Below, piece by piece: positions 1-12,500 of a stretch of DNA of 64,000 nucleotides. This DNA is from Rebecca billardiae RCC1528 (lineage: Eukaryota > Haptophyta). Within the stretch, counting starts at the first letter, position 1. Each line of letters begins with the position of its first letter. The position numbers and the translations under genes are program-made. The stretch spans positions 1,860,001 through 1,924,000 of the forward strand of contig OZ251226.1 in assembly GCA_965240325.2 (NCBI GenBank), given 5' to 3'. The notes under the pieces are model-generated. The model saw nothing but the letters and a program-made list of their open reading frames with translations, made no database searches and was not told the origin of the DNA.

Positions 1-1
1 C

Positions 2-1048
2 GACACCGCCGAGACGTCGCTCCGCTCCCCCGGGGCGGCCATGGGCGCAGTGTTGCTCAACTGGACCGAGCTCATCTCGGTGATGTACGCGTCCTTCGAG
101 ACGCTCACGCAGCGCAACACGGGCGCTGAGTTTGCCGAGGCGCTCGAGGCGGCCGAGGAGGTCGGCGCTCGCGTCGTGCTCGGCGATCGGCGGGCGAGTG
201 TGACCACGAGCCGCATGCAGCGGCTCGTTCCGCTTCGAGAGCTGCTTCTCGACGTGCACCTGCTCCAGTACGACCACTCCGCGCAGCAGGCAATACGGCG
301 CGCGCGCACGCTCGAGGGCTGCATCTCGCGCGCGGATGCGCTGCAGCTGCGGGCCGCGCCTGCGTGCGCCACGGGCGCGGCGGAGCCGGCGCACTCGGCC
401 GATGGCGCGGTCGCGCCCGCCGCGGGGTTGGCCGACGAGCTCCGTGCGCTGCGCGCCTCGATCGCTGACGCGCACCGCACCTCGCTCGCCGATGCCGTCG
501 ACGGCGTCGTGTGGCGCGTGCTGCGCAAGTTCTGGCGCAAGGAGCTGATTGACGAAACCGACAAGGAGACGCTGCGCTGGGCGATGGACCGGCTCGGGCT
601 GATCGACCCGCTCGCCGAGGCGCCGTTCCCGGGCACGATGCGGCGCATCCTCGTGCACGAGCGCGACCAGCTCCTCGCCGACTCGCTCGCGCGCGCCCGC
701 GGGCCGGTCGTCGTGGGCGTGGTGGGCAAGGCGCACGTGTCGGGCATCGAGCGCGCCTTCCGCGAAGGGATCGAGCCTGCCGAGCAGCTGGACGGGTACC
801 TGCACACGCCGCCGTGGCAGCCACGCCCGTGGCACGCGGGCGCGGCGGCGGCGCTGGCCGGCGCGGCGTTCGGCTGCGTGCGCTCGCGCGCCTTCCGCCG
901 CTCGGTGGGCGTCACCGCGGCGGGGCTTGGCGTGGGCCTGGCGTGGCTCAACTACGAGGTGCGCGACCGCATGCGCTTCTTCGAGCACAGCCAGCGGCAG
1001 CTCTCCTCGCGGGCGGCAGTCGCGCGCACGATCGACGCGCACGAGTGA
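2..1048 (+). CDS. TraB-domain protein, 5' partial
   Basis: The frame is open from the window edge, so the N-terminus is missing; the first ATG inside the window is at 41. The protein reads as a TraB/PrgY (TRABD) family member. It has a Glu/Ala-rich helix followed by 'GARVVLGDRRASVTTSR', and later 'VVVGVVGKAHVSGIERAF', matching the family's glycine-rich 'VVGxxHxxGI' motif. A hydrophobic, Ala/Gly-rich stretch near the C-terminus (about residues 265-305 counted from the ATG) could be a membrane segment, as in TRABD proteins of the mitochondrial outer membrane. The family's biochemical activity is poorly defined; a metalloprotease-like fold has been proposed. An exon boundary just upstream of the window is likely. 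Confidence 0.72.
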   Translation, partial: DTAETSLRSPGAAMGAVLLNWTELISVMYASFETLTQRNTGAEFAEALEAAEEVGARVVLGDRRASVTTSRMQRLVPLRELLLDVHLLQYDHSAQQAIRRARTLEGCISRADALQLRAAPACATGAAEPAHSADGAVAPAAGLADELRALRASIADAHRTSLADAVDGVVWRVLRKFWRKELIDETDKETLRWAMDRLGLIDPLAEAPFPGTMRRILVHERDQLLADSLARARGPVVVGVVGKAHVSGIERAFREGIEPAEQLDGYLHTPPWQPRPWHAGAAAALAGAAFGCVRSRAFRRSVGVTAAGLGVGLAWLNYEVRDRMRFFEHSQRQLSSRAAVARTIDAHE

Positions 1049-2397
1049 GCGAGGCATCTCGTCTGGCCGCGCTGAGCGCGTAGGCCTCACGGCGAGCGCG
1101 AGCCGCAGCCGCCGTAGCCAGCAGGCGGCTGCGCCAGAAGCTACCGCGTACGAGTAGTTAGTATGAGCAGCTAGCTACTGGCTACGCCGCGCGGTGTCGT
1201 CGCCATGACCGCCATGGCGCCCCCCATGCCGGACTGCAGCTAGCTTTTGGTCCGACGCGCCGTCGTCAGCTTTTACGCGCGTGTGACTCACGCGGAGTCG
1301 GACTGATCACCGAGCAGACCGGAGTTGAGTAGTACGACTATATAGTCGTTATCATCGACGATATGAAACCGTACCGCGGCCTACTGGTACTCAGTAGTAG
1401 CTAACCATTGTACAGCCCAGACGAGTCAGAGTGCCAGTCGTGACTCGTGACGAGTTGACTTATTAGCAGCAGTGCTATTAGCAGTCGAGTGACGTAACGC
1501 GGCAGGCGCCCGCCGGCCGCGCCCGGCCGAGTTCACGGACATATATATCACATCATATATAACGAGCCCGATATGTACCCGATCGAGGCCGAGGGTCAGG
1601 CCTCAGGCCGGGAGTTCGAGCGTGTGATGCAGGCGCAGCTGTGAGCTGGGCCAGCTGGGCCACAGGCCAGGGACATCTAGTCAGCCTCAGACGTACGTAG
1701 TATTAAGTATACATCCCGACGACTAAAATCTAAATATTCGTCATTTTAAAATCTGTATCAGTGATGCATGAGTTACATGCAATAATAACTATATGTCATA
1801 ATCATTCGCGGCACGGTCTCCGAGATCGGGACACTGATAGTACCGTTGAAGTCCGAGTGAACTCACATCATCAGCAGCATAAGTAAGATCGAGTCGACGA
1901 TAGTAGTCGTTAATATAAAGTATTCAATAAATACGATTATAATGGATATGACTACGTCGTCTTTCTTGGCGGCCGGCAGGCCCGGCAGCATGCGCGCTCG
2001 CCGAAGACAGATTCACATCATGATTATTATTCGTCAACTCGGGTGCTGCCAGGCCGTTCGCCTTCTTAAACGGTTGATCGACAATCGAGCTCCGAGTGCT
2101 CCGACGGCCCGACGGGCGGTGCGTCGTTAGTCGTGACAATGCTGAGGTGAGCCGAGTGCGTGGCCCGCCACCAGCCAGCGCTGGTCAGGCCGGTGCGAGT
2201 ACTGTCGCCGCAATCAGCACGTGGCGCACAGGTCCGCGCGTGCGCTCGGCCACTCGGTGGCCCCCCCGTCGCGGTCGCGTCGAGCGCGCGCCGCCGGCCC
2301 AAGCCGCGGGCCCTGCAGAGGCGCCGCCTGGGCGTGCCGCAGCCTCTCTCTGCGTGCGGCTCGCCGCGTGCTCGACCGAGCGCTCGCGGCAGCATGC
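1049..2397. other. Intergenic, no gene seen
   Basis: This stretch is clearly more AT-rich than the flanking genes, especially 1,300-2,100. Many short stop-interrupted frames are present and none resembles a protein family. I see no tRNA-like cloverleaf and no convincing repeat. It probably holds the 3' ends of the two converging genes. Confidence 0.5.
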
Positions 2398-3840
2398 TCA
2401 GTGCTTGTCCTCGTGCTTTTTCGCCCGCCGCTTCTCGTTCTTCGCGGACGCCCTCGACTTGCTCGGCTGCTGCTGCGGCTGGTTGTGCCCCGAGTGCGCG
2501 TCGCGGCCGTGCGAGCCGCTCGTGTTCTGCCAGCCGTCGTCGTGCGAGTTGTCTTTGTCGCCCGCGACGCGGTCGTAGGTGCACATCTCGCAGAAGCGCG
2601 CGGGGCCGGGGTTGATGAAGGAGCACCGCTTGCACGACCATTCGCGCGGCTTCTGGATGCCGCCGGACTTGCTCTGATCGGGCTGCTTGGACGTCGACGG
2701 CGTCGCGGAGATGGTGGCTGGCTTAGGCGGCTTCCACGCCTTGGCAGCCGCTGCATAGTCATCCGTCGTGACGAGCCGCTTCGCCTGCTGGCTGGCGGCG
2801 GCGGCGGCGGGCTGCTGCTGCGGCTGCGGTGGCGGCTGCGGCGCAGGCGCGTGCCCGTACGCCGCCGTCGGCTGCGCGTGCGCGACCGCGGGCTTCGTCG
2901 CCGGCCGCGCGTGCACCGTCTGCGGTGCTGCGCTCTGGCGAACACTTGCCGCCATCGTCTGCGGCTGCGCGGGCTGCTGCTGCTGCTGCTGCTGCTGCGC
3001 GCCCATCCCGTTGGGCGCGGGGACGGAGGGCGCGGCGTACTGGGGCTGGTGGTACCCGCACGCGCCGGACACGGGGGCCATCCCGCCGCCCACGCCGAGC
3101 CTGGCGTCGACCCCGCTTGCGACCGCTGCGCCGTAGCACGCGCCCAGGCCCGCGTCCGCCGGCGCCGTCATCGCCGCGCCGAAGCACGAGGACGCGGCCC
3201 CGGCGCTCGGCGCGGCCTGGGAGGAGAGGACGGTGAGGGCGGAGGGGAAGGCTGCGCTTGGACCCGGCGGCACCGCGCCGGGCATGCCCGGCATGGGCTG
3301 GCCGCCCTGCAGCGACATGGCGCCGAACTGCGCGAGAGGCGGCACCGAGCCCGGCGGCTGCTGTGGCTGGCCGTAGTGACCGAGCGGCGCGCTCATCGCG
3401 TGGTGCTGCATGAGCGGATTTGCGCATGCCGAGGGGTCGCCGAAGCCGCCGACGCCCGTGTCCGCTTGCCCTGCATCCGCCTCGGCAGCCGCCGCCGCCG
3501 CCGCCGCTGCCGCCGCCTGCTGATCTGCGCGCGAGCGCCAGTTAGACGAACGGTCCGCAGCCGACGGCGGCACGCCGCGCGCGGGCGGCGCGACACCCCA
3601 GTCGGCGCCGGCGACGGGCATGGCGGGGGGCATCCCGTACGCAGGCACTCCCCCGAGCGCCTGCTCGGCCCCGCCTGCTGGCGCGAACTGCCAGTTGGCC
3701 GCCAGCGCCTCGCTCGCAGGCAGCCGCTCCATCGCGCCAAAGTGAATGTAACCGGAGCCAACCACGTTCGGATTGTCCATGCGGCTGGCTTGCGCGTCGA
3801 GCTGCTCTTGGCGCGTGTAGAAGGGCGGTTTGTATGACAT
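2398..3840 (-). CDS. RanBP2-type zinc-finger low-complexity protein
   Basis: 480 aa from the ATG at 3840 (MSYKPPFYTRQEQLDAQ). Most of the protein is Ala/Gly/Pro/Gln-rich and probably disordered, with a poly-Ala run near the middle and a poly-Gln run around residues 285-292. Near residues 400-423 sits one zinc finger, W-x-C-x2-C-x10-C-x2-C (WSCKRCSFINPGPARFCEMC), the RanBP2/NZF type that binds RNA or ubiquitin. The C-terminus is basic and charged (KNEKRRAKKHEDKH). The frame stays open upstream to an ATG at 4227, but that part is Arg-rich and looks like untranslated GC-rich sequence, so I chose the internal start. An RNA-binding or ubiquitin-binding regulator is likely, but no orthologue is recognised. 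Confidence 0.7.
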   Translation of the reverse strand: MSYKPPFYTRQEQLDAQASRMDNPNVVGSGYIHFGAMERLPASEALAANWQFAPAGGAEQALGGVPAYGMPPAMPVAGADWGVAPPARGVPPSAADRSSNWRSRADQQAAAAAAAAAAAEADAGQADTGVGGFGDPSACANPLMQHHAMSAPLGHYGQPQQPPGSVPPLAQFGAMSLQGGQPMPGMPGAVPPGPSAAFPSALTVLSSQAAPSAGAASSCFGAAMTAPADAGLGACYGAAVASGVDARLGVGGGMAPVSGACGYHQPQYAAPSVPAPNGMGAQQQQQQQQPAQPQTMAASVRQSAAPQTVHARPATKPAVAHAQPTAAYGHAPAPQPPPQPQQQPAAAAASQQAKRLVTTDDYAAAAKAWKPPKPATISATPSTSKQPDQSKSGGIQKPREWSCKRCSFINPGPARFCEMCTYDRVAGDKDNSHDDGWQNTSGSHGRDAHSGHNQPQQQPSKSRASAKNEKRRAKKHEDKH

Positions 3841-4415
3841 GGTGACGGGCTGAGAGGCAGGGCTCCGCGACAACAGAGCCACACTGCGCGCGCACGCGCC
3901 GTGCGAGCGCGCGACGGCACGCGCACGGAGACGTGAGGTGGGTGGTGGGTCGCGGGCCCAGGCGCGCGCGCGGACGAGCACACGCATGGGCGGTCTGGTG
4001 CCCTCCGCGCACGGCGCACGGCGGAGCACGCCGTCACCGCCAGCGCGCAGCCTCGCGGCGCGCGCACCCACAGCAGCTGAAAAGGGACCGCGCCAAGGTT
4101 GGGCGTGCTCCACGCGGTCAAAGCCCGGCACGGAGTGATGAGTCGGAAGGGGCGAGGCCCGGACCGCTGACCACGCGGCTCTCGGGGTGTCCGGTAAAGT
4201 AGGTAGGTAGCAAGCGACCTGACTCACGAGATATCATTGCAAGAGTACCGAGATATTGTGCGAATTCATTCATCAAGGCGTCATTTTCCTCTGCTGCTTC
4301 ATCAATACTGTCTGTATTCATCCGCGCGGCGGAACTCGGCACCGGCGCACGCAGACCGCGCCTGAAGCCTCCGCGACGCCGCGAGTGGGACCGCACGCGT
4401 CCTGACGCGGGCGTT
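3841..4415. other. Spacer between two minus-strand genes
   Basis: This GC-rich spacer probably carries the promoter and 5' leader of the zinc-finger gene and the 3' untranslated region of the RRP5 gene. Around 4,230-4,320 the sequence becomes AT-richer. No separate gene is supported. Confidence 0.4.
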
Positions 4416-6508
4416 TCAATCGCTCTCGTCGCCCTCCTCGTCCTCCTCCTCCTCGCCCTCGCTGCCATCGCCACTTGAATCGCCGTCGTCGGCCTCGTCT
4501 GCCCGATTTGCGCCGGCGCGCGCGTCGTCGCCGCCGCCGCCGCCGCCGGCCTTGGATTCGACGTACTCGCGCGCGCGCGCCTTCACGTGCGCGACCGTCT
4601 GCGCGTCGCCGTGCGCCTGCTCCCACCCAAGCCAGCGCTTGAAGACGTACTTCATCTTCTTCGACGACAGCTTGAGCGAGGCCACGCGCTCGAAGAGCCG
4701 GCGCACATCCGCCGCGTCCGTGCCGGCGCCTGAGCGCACCGAGCGCGAGCGCGCGCGCGCATGGCGGGTGAGCGCGCGATCGCCGGCGACGCACGTCGGC
4801 GCGGACGCGTCACGCCTCCCGCGCTCGCGCCGCGCGCACCCTGCCGCGTCTCCATGTCGAGGTACACGGACCACAGATCGAGCCGCTTGGGCGCGTGAGA
4901 CAGTACGCCGTCGAAGACGGTGCGCGCGCGCTCGACGGAACCTGCGCGGGCGGCACGCGCCGAGAGAGCGAGCGCGCGGCACCGGGGATAGGCGGGGGCA
5001 GGAGGGGGCGCGGGGGCGTGCGCCGGTGGGCGTGCTGGGCGAGCGCGACCGCTCGGCCACGCGGCGCGCGCACGCTGCCGGCGCGCCCACGCCGCGCGCC
5101 GCGGGTCGGGCTGCGCGCGCGCGATCTGCGGAGCAGCGCGCACGCACGCGCACGCGCACGCGCATGCGCATGCCACGCGGGCGTGGCGCGGGCAGGCGGC
5201 GGCGCGGGCAGGCTGCGGCGCTCACCGTGCCGGTACTCGAGCTGGCCGTACTTGACGATGCTCGGGATGTGCTTCCGTCGCGGCAGGCTCTGCAGCGAGC
5301 GCTCGAGCACGCGGCGCGCGTCCGAGAACTCGCCCCGCCTGAAGTGCCACTCGATGCGCGCCAGCCACACCTTCTTCGAGCCCTTGAATCGCTTGGCGAC
5401 GGCGTCGTAGACGGCCGCGGCCGAGGCGTGGTCGCCCGCGCGCTCGTGCACGGACGCCATCTGCAGGTACATGTGCTTGGCGTTATTCTCGGCGCACGCG
5501 CGGCGGAAGGTCGCGCCGAGGCTCTCCTCAGACCCGTGGGACTTCTCGAGGTTGAGCAGGGCGAGCCAGACGTTGCGCTTCTCGTCGAGCTTGCTGCGCG
5601 TGCGCGGGCGTGCGACGCGGGCAGGGGCGGAGGCGGGCAGGGGTGGAGGCGGACAGGGGCGGAGGAGGGCGGGGGCGAAGGCGGGCGGGGGCGGAGGCGG
5701 GCGGGGCGAAGGAGGGTGGGGAGGCAGCGCGGTCGGCCGGGCAGGCGGGGCGGAGAGGGCAACGCGCGGACGGGCGCGGGCGCACGGCGGCGGCGCACGG
5801 CCGGTGGCGGCTGGGTGCCAGCCTCCCTCCGCACACGCGCCGCGTGCGGGCCAGGCGCACAGCACAGCAACCCGTGCGCGCACACGCGCACCGCCGCCGT
5901 GCGCGCGCGCCGCACCGCGCGCGCGGCGCACGCACCGGTAGTTGATCGACTTGAGCGCGCGCTCGCCGATGCGGCGCGCGCGCTCCGCGTCCGCCTGCGA
6001 CAGGTGCCACGCCATGTACCGGACCCACGTGTACGAAGAGTCCGGGGCCGAGAGCAGGAGCCTCTCAAAATCGTCGGCGCTCGCGGCCGCGGCCGAGCCG
6101 TCCGCGAGGCTGCGCTCGCGCGCCGCGAGCTCCTCCTCCCCCGCCTTCAACTCGGAGCGCTTGGCGTCGCGCCGCGCGCGCCGCTCGGCCGCGCCCGCCT
6201 CCTCCTCCTCCTCCGAGCCCGCGCCATCGGCGGCACCGCCGTCGGCGCGCGCGCCGGCCGGCGCCGGCCGCGCGGGCCCACTCGGAGTGAAGTCTTCCCA
6301 TTCAAAGCCGCCGCCGGGGAGCGGCGCGCCCGCGCGCCGCGGCGGCGTGCGCCCCTCAGCCTGCGCCATCGTCACACCTTCGTCGTCGTCGTCGTCGTCG
6401 GAGTCGGAGTCAGAGTCGGAGTCGGCGTCGTCTGATCCTGCCTCGGAGTCGTCGGGGTCCGAGGCGGCCAGGCCCGCGCCCGCGCCCTCGCCCGCAGCGG
6501 CGGCGGCA

Positions 6509-6546
<38 letters not shown>

Positions 6547-9500
6547 CATGCCCTCGCCGCCATCCTCCTCCGCCTCCTCCTCGCTGCTGGCTCCGGCGGC
6601 GGCGGCGCGGCGCGAGAGCTCGCCCGCGCGCGCGCCCGCCTCCGCCTCCGCCGCCTCCGCCGCCGCCTCCGCCTCGCGCAGCAGCTCGGCGCGCAGACTG
6701 AGCGAGACCCGCCGCTGCTCCGTGTCGACGCCGAGGACGACCGCCTGGACTCGCTCGCCGACGCGGAACAGCTTACCCGGGTCCTCCACGAACTTTCCGG
6801 CGAGTTCCGAGACGTGCGCGAGGCCGGAGAGCCGCGCGCCGTCGAGCTGCACGAACACGCCGAACTTCTCCACGCGCCGGACCACGCCCGTCACGAGCGA
6901 GCCCTCGACGAGATCGGACAGTGTCAGCTCGCGCGCCGCCGCGCCGCCGCCGGCGCCGGCGGCGCGGCCGTCGCGCCCGCGCGCGCCGTGCTCCGGGAGC
7001 ACGGCGTCCGCGCCCATCAGCGACGGGCGCAGCGTGAGCGTGACGCGCGCGCTGAGCGGCTCGACGCTGAGCACGCGGCCCGCGACCAGCGCGCCCGGCG
7101 CGAGGAACCCCTCGGCCGTCGGCACGAAATCGTCTGCAAGGTGCGCTATCGGGACAAGCGCGTCGACTAAACGCGAGAGCGACACAAAGGCGCCGACGGG
7201 GCCGTCGACGCGCTTGACGTAGCCGCGGACGTGCGCGCCGCGCGCGAGCTCGGACGCGGCGCCGACGCGCGGCGGCGGCGGCGGACACGCGACGCCGCCG
7301 CCGCTCGCCGCCGCCGCCGCCGCCGCGTCCACGGCGCTTCTCCGCAGACTGACGTCTACTCGGCCGGTGCCCAGATCGGCCGCGACGACGACGGCCCGCA
7401 CCACCGAGCCGAGGGCGAGGCGCGAGCCCGGCGCCTCGGCCCAGCCGTCCTCGATCTCGGTGATGTGCGCGCGCGCACTCAGCCCCGGCCCCAGCTGCAG
7501 CTGCGCGCCCGCCGCGGGCAGCACGCGCTGCACGCGCGCGAGCAGCAGCGCGCCGGGCGCGGGCAGCGCAGCCTGCGGCTGCGGGTGCGTGCCCGCGCCC
7601 GCGGCCTTCGCGCCCGCGGCGGCGGCGGCGCCGGGCGCCGGGCCGAGCGTCGGGTACGGCGCGAGCCGCAGGCTCAGGTCCACACGCGCCGAGCGCGCGT
7701 CCACGCGCACCACGCGCGCGCGCACGCTGTCCCCCAGCCCAAAGTGCGCCGGCGGGTCCGAAGCCACCGCTGGGTCGCAGTTCGTGCTCAGCTCGAGGCA
7801 GTGCGCCCGCGCCGTCACGTGTGGCCCGACGTAAAGCCAGAGCCACTCGGCGCTCGCCTCGCGCACGACGGCGTCGACCTCGGCGCCCTCGACGAGCGTG
7901 CCGATCGTCGGCCGCGCCGCGGGCACGACCAGCGCGCCGCTCGCCGCCCCGCCCTCCGCCGCCTCCGCCGCCTCCGCCGCCGCCGCCGTCGCTCCGCCGC
8001 CGTCGCGCGCTCGCGCCTTCGCGGCCGCGGCGGCGGCGCGCGCCGCGCGCCTCGCCGCTCCGAGCTCGGACGGGCGGATGGTGAGCTCGACGGTTGCGCG
8101 CGCGTCGTCGACCTCGAGCACCACCGCCTGCACCGTCGCGCCCGCCTGCAGCGCGTCCAGCGTCGCGTGCTCGCCCGCGTCCGCCACCTCGCTCAAGTGG
8201 ATCCGCGCCCGGAGGCCGCGCGAGAGGCGCACGTTTGCCTGCGTCGGCGTCGTCGAGATAACGACGCCGCGCACGAGCCGGCCGGGGGCGCACTCGTCGG
8301 CGGAGCGGACGGGCTCGGCGAGCGGCGCGCGCGGCGCCGCGGAGCCGCCGCCCGCGCCGCCCGCGCCGCGCGCGCCGCGCGCGATGCGCAGCAGCAGCGG
8401 CGGCGCCTGCGCCAGCGTCGCGCCCACGCCGCGCACGCCTGCGACACACGGCGGCGCGCCGCCCGCCGCGGCCGCGGCCGGCTTCACCACGCTCACGCTG
8501 AGCTGCTGGCCGAGGGCGAGGAGCGGCGCGCGGCCCGCGCCGCCCGCGGCGGCCCCGCCGCCGGCTGCCGCGGCGGCCCCGCCGCCGCCGCTGGCGCCGC
8601 CGCCGCCCGCGCCGCTCTGGCCCGCCTCGTTATAATCATGTACGAGAGCGTAGCCAATCGCGTGGCCGCATTCTGGCAGCGAGACGACGGCATACTGGCC
8701 CTTGACGAGCTCGACGACGGCGGCGTACGCGTGGCCCGCGCTGGGCGTGGCGGGCGGCGCCGCCGCCGAGGGCGCGCTCGGCGTCGGGGCGGACGGCTCG
8801 CCCTTGCGCCTCTTCTTGCCGGCGGCGCGCGCGCCGGCCGCGCCGCCCGCCGCCGCGCCGCCCGCCGCGCGCGCCGCCGCCGCCCTCACCAGCTGCGCGC
8901 GCAGCGAGCAGTCGACGATGCCGCGCGCGCCGTCCGAGTCGAGGACGACGGCGCGCACGCGCGCGCCCACGGCGGGCAGGCCGCCAGTCGCGTCGTCGTC
9001 CGCGCCGTCGGCGTCGGCGTCGGCGTCGGCGTCGACGTCGAGCGCGTCCGCCGCGCCGCGCTTGCCCTTAGCTCTGCCTTGCTTGTGCGCGTGCGCGCCG
9101 CGCGCGCCGCCCTCCGCGGCGCCGGGCGCGCCGAGGTGCGCGCGCGCGACGAAGCCGGTCGCGCCGTCCGCCAGCGCGAGCACCACGCCGTACGGCTTGT
9201 GCTCCAGCACCTCCGCCGACACGAGCGCGCCCGGCGCGAAAGCGCGCGCCGCGTCGAAGCGCGCCGCGGCCGCGAGCGCCGCCTTCTCAAGCGCGAGCGT
9301 GCCAAGCAGTTCCGTGCCGTCGGTGGCGCACTTGGCGTGGCGCAGCGAGCCGAGCGGGCGCTCCGCGCCGCCGCCGCGCCTCTTCGACTCCGAGCTCGCG
9401 CCCACCGCCGGCGGCGGCAGGATCTGCACCCGCACCGACTGTCCCAGACAGACCGTTTCGCCCGTGTCGGTTACGAACGCGTCGGCGAGCTCGCGCTTCG

Positions 9501-12500
9501 GCACGAGAACCGAAGCGCCGGGCGCGCCGAAGCGGACGAAGGCGCCGTACGGCGTGAGCGCGTGCACGTACCCGGCGAGCGTGAGCCCCGGCCGCACCGC
9601 CGACGCGGCGGTTGGCAGCGTCCCCGCCGCGCGCGCGCGCAGCAGGCTCGGCTTGGCGGAGAGCACGTACACGCGCACGCCATCGCGCGCCTGACGACCG
9701 ATCACAAGCAGCCCGGAGAGGCGCGCGCCCACGGCGTGCGCCGCGCCCATCAGCGCCGCGTGCGCGGGCAGGTCGCACAGCTGCGCGAACGGCAGCTCGC
9801 CCACCTCCTGCAGCCGCGCCCCGCCGCCACCGCCGCCACCGTCGCCGTCAGCGTCGGCCTCGTCGGCGTCGGCGCCGGCGTCGGCGTCGTCGGCGCCGCC
9901 GGCCGCGCCGCGCCCGCTGCCGCCGCCGCGCGGGATGAGCACGTCGTAGCGGTCGTCCCGCACGGCGGTGACGCGCGCGGAGACGATCGCGCCCTCGGCG
10001 AGCGCAGCCGCCTCCTCGCCCGCCGCTGCGCCGCCGTCCGCGCCGCCCTGCACCGCGCCGCCGCCGCCCTCGGCGTTGGCGCCGGCGCCGTCATCGCGCA
10101 GCGCGCCGGCGCGACCAGCGTCGAGAACAAACGAAAGGCACATGCGCTTTCGCTCCGGCTCGGCGGAGACGACGCGGCAGCGCACCACCTGCCCCAGCGC
10201 GTAGCACGACTTGGGGTCCTCCTCCCACGCCGCGCCGTGCGTCGCGCGCAGCTCCGCCGCGCGCACCACGCCGCGCACGCCGCCGTACAGCGAGACGACG
10301 CAGCCGAACGGCCGCACGCCCGTCACGATGCCGTGAGTGACGAAACCGGGATTCGCCTGTTCGTACGCCGTGAGCCGCGGGAGCGTGCTGCGCACGAGCT
10401 CCTTCTTGAGCGAGAGCGAGAGCTTGCGCTCGGCCGCGTCCACGCTCAGCACGACCACCGTCACCGCCGCGCCCGGCGCGAGCCCGCTCGGCTTCTCCGC
10501 GCGGGCGATCGCGCGCGCCGCGGCCGCACCGAGTTGGTCTCGAGGCACGAGGCCATCAACGCCCGGCCCGAGGGAGACGATGGCGCCGAAGGGCCCGAGC
10601 TTCTTCACGCTGCCGTCGCGCACGTCGCCGGCGCGCACGTCGCCGAACGACAGCACCTCCCGATCGAGCACGCTCGGGCGCAACGACAGCAGCGCGCAGC
10701 CGTCGAGCGCCGAGTAGCCAACGACGCGAGCGGCGCGCGCCGGCGCGCCGGGCGCGAGTGCGGCCGCCTCCTTGGCTGCGCCGCCCTTGTCGCGCCCATT
10801 GAGCGCGAGCTCGAAGCGGTCGGAGAGGTGCTCCACGTGCGCGAACCCGAGCAGGGCCTCGGCCGACGGCGGCTGCGCCGCCGCCGCGCCGCCGGCCGCC
10901 GGTGGCTGCGCCGTCGGCCGCGCGAGCGTGAGCACACCCTGTCGCGGCAGGCGCGCAAACACGCGCGCCTCAACGCGCGCGCCGACCAGCGCGGCCGGCG
11001 CGGCGTGCGGCCGGAGCTCGAGCAGCTCTGGGCGCGCCGAGAGCGCCACCGTGCGCCGCGCCTCGTCCACGAACAGCACGCGCGCGCGCAGCTTGGCGCC
11101 GCGGGCGATGTGCGCGGCCCAAGACGCGGCGGCCTCCGCCTCGGGCGCGGATCGGGCGAGCTCGGCGCCGAGCCGCGAGATATCAATCTCGGCGCCGAGC
11201 TGCGAGATCTCGATCGTCCCGGCGAAGAAGCCGCACGCGCTGACCAGCACGCCGCTCGGCACCACCTTGGCCACGCGCGCGCTCACCAGCGTGCCCGGCA
11301 GCAGGCTGCCCAGCGAGTCCGCGTGGCTCGGCGCCAGACTGTGCGAGCGCTCGGCCTCGGCGGAGTAGCTGAGTGGCACGACGCCGCGCGCGCGCGCGCC
11401 GGCCGCGACGGAACAGAGCAGCACACGGCCGACGGGCAGCGCGCACGCGTCCACGCCCGCCGCGCGCCGCGCGTGCAGGAAGCCACGCAGCCCGGCCGGC
11501 CCGAGCGACAGCACCGCGCCGTGCTCCTCGCGCGACGCGACGCTTCCGAGAACGTACCGGCCTTCGGCGAGCGCGTCGGCGCTGAGTGAGCTGACGAGTT
11601 GGGACAGGCGCAGGCTCAGCTCAATGCCCTTGCGCCCCGCCGACGCGGCGGCGGCGGCGGCGGCGGCCCCGCCGTCGGCGGCGGCAGCGCTCGTCCGCTT
11701 CCGCCGCACCGCGAGGACCACGCAGCGCACCAGGTCGCCCGGCGAGAACGAGTCTGAGAGCGGCGGTAGCTCGCGAGCGCCCGCGCCGGCGCCGTCCGCG
11801 TCGAGCCGCGCGGCGTGCTCGTCCGCCCATTCCGCGTGCTTGTCCGAGCACGCCCGGTACGCCACCCGGCCGCTCAGGTTGTTGGGCAGCGCCACGAGCA
11901 GCCCGTCAGGCCGCACCTCGCGCACGGCGCCCAGCACGCCCATCCCCTCGCTCAGGCGCTGCGCGGCGGATTGGCGGCGCGGCGGCGCGGCGGCGCGGCG
12001 GCGCGGCGGCGCGGCGGCGCGGCGGCGCGGCGGCGGCGTGCGCAGCGGCGGAGGGGTCAGCATGCGGCGCGCGAGGCGGTGCACGCCGCCGTGCCGGCAG
12101 CGGTCGGTACGCGCCGCTGTGCGCGCGCGCATCAAACGCACCCCCCGTCCTCTCCCGCGTTCCATCGCGCCCTCCGCGCGCGCGCGCGCGCCACGGCAGC
12201 CGCGTGCGTGCGTGCGCGGTGCGCGTGCGTACCTTGAACTTGAGAGGGTCGACGCGGTGTGGCGCGGCGGAGTTGGCCCATGCGCCGAGGGCGATGCCAG
12301 CCATTGGGTCCGCCGCGTCGGCCTTCGGCCGCTTCGCGGGCGTCGCCGCGCCTGCGGGCGCGTCGCCAGAGGCACGCTTGCGCTCACTCTTGGGCGTGCG
12401 AGCGTGCTCTGGTTTCGTGTGTGCGGCCTGGCGGTACTCGATGGGCGTGAGCACGCTGCCGCCGCCGCGAGGGAAGTCGGCCTCGGTCGAAAACGCGCCA

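Noticed and set aside
2221-3837. 538-codon plus-strand open frame
   Set aside because: Antisense of the zinc-finger protein gene; Arg/Leu-biased with no domain.
4552-6435. 627-codon plus-strand open frame
   Set aside because: Antisense to RRP5 exons and introns with no conserved motif.
7231-11589. 1,452-codon plus-strand open frame
   Set aside because: Antisense shadow of RRP5 exon 3. It is Arg/Ala/His-rich with no domain and arises from high GC at third positions.
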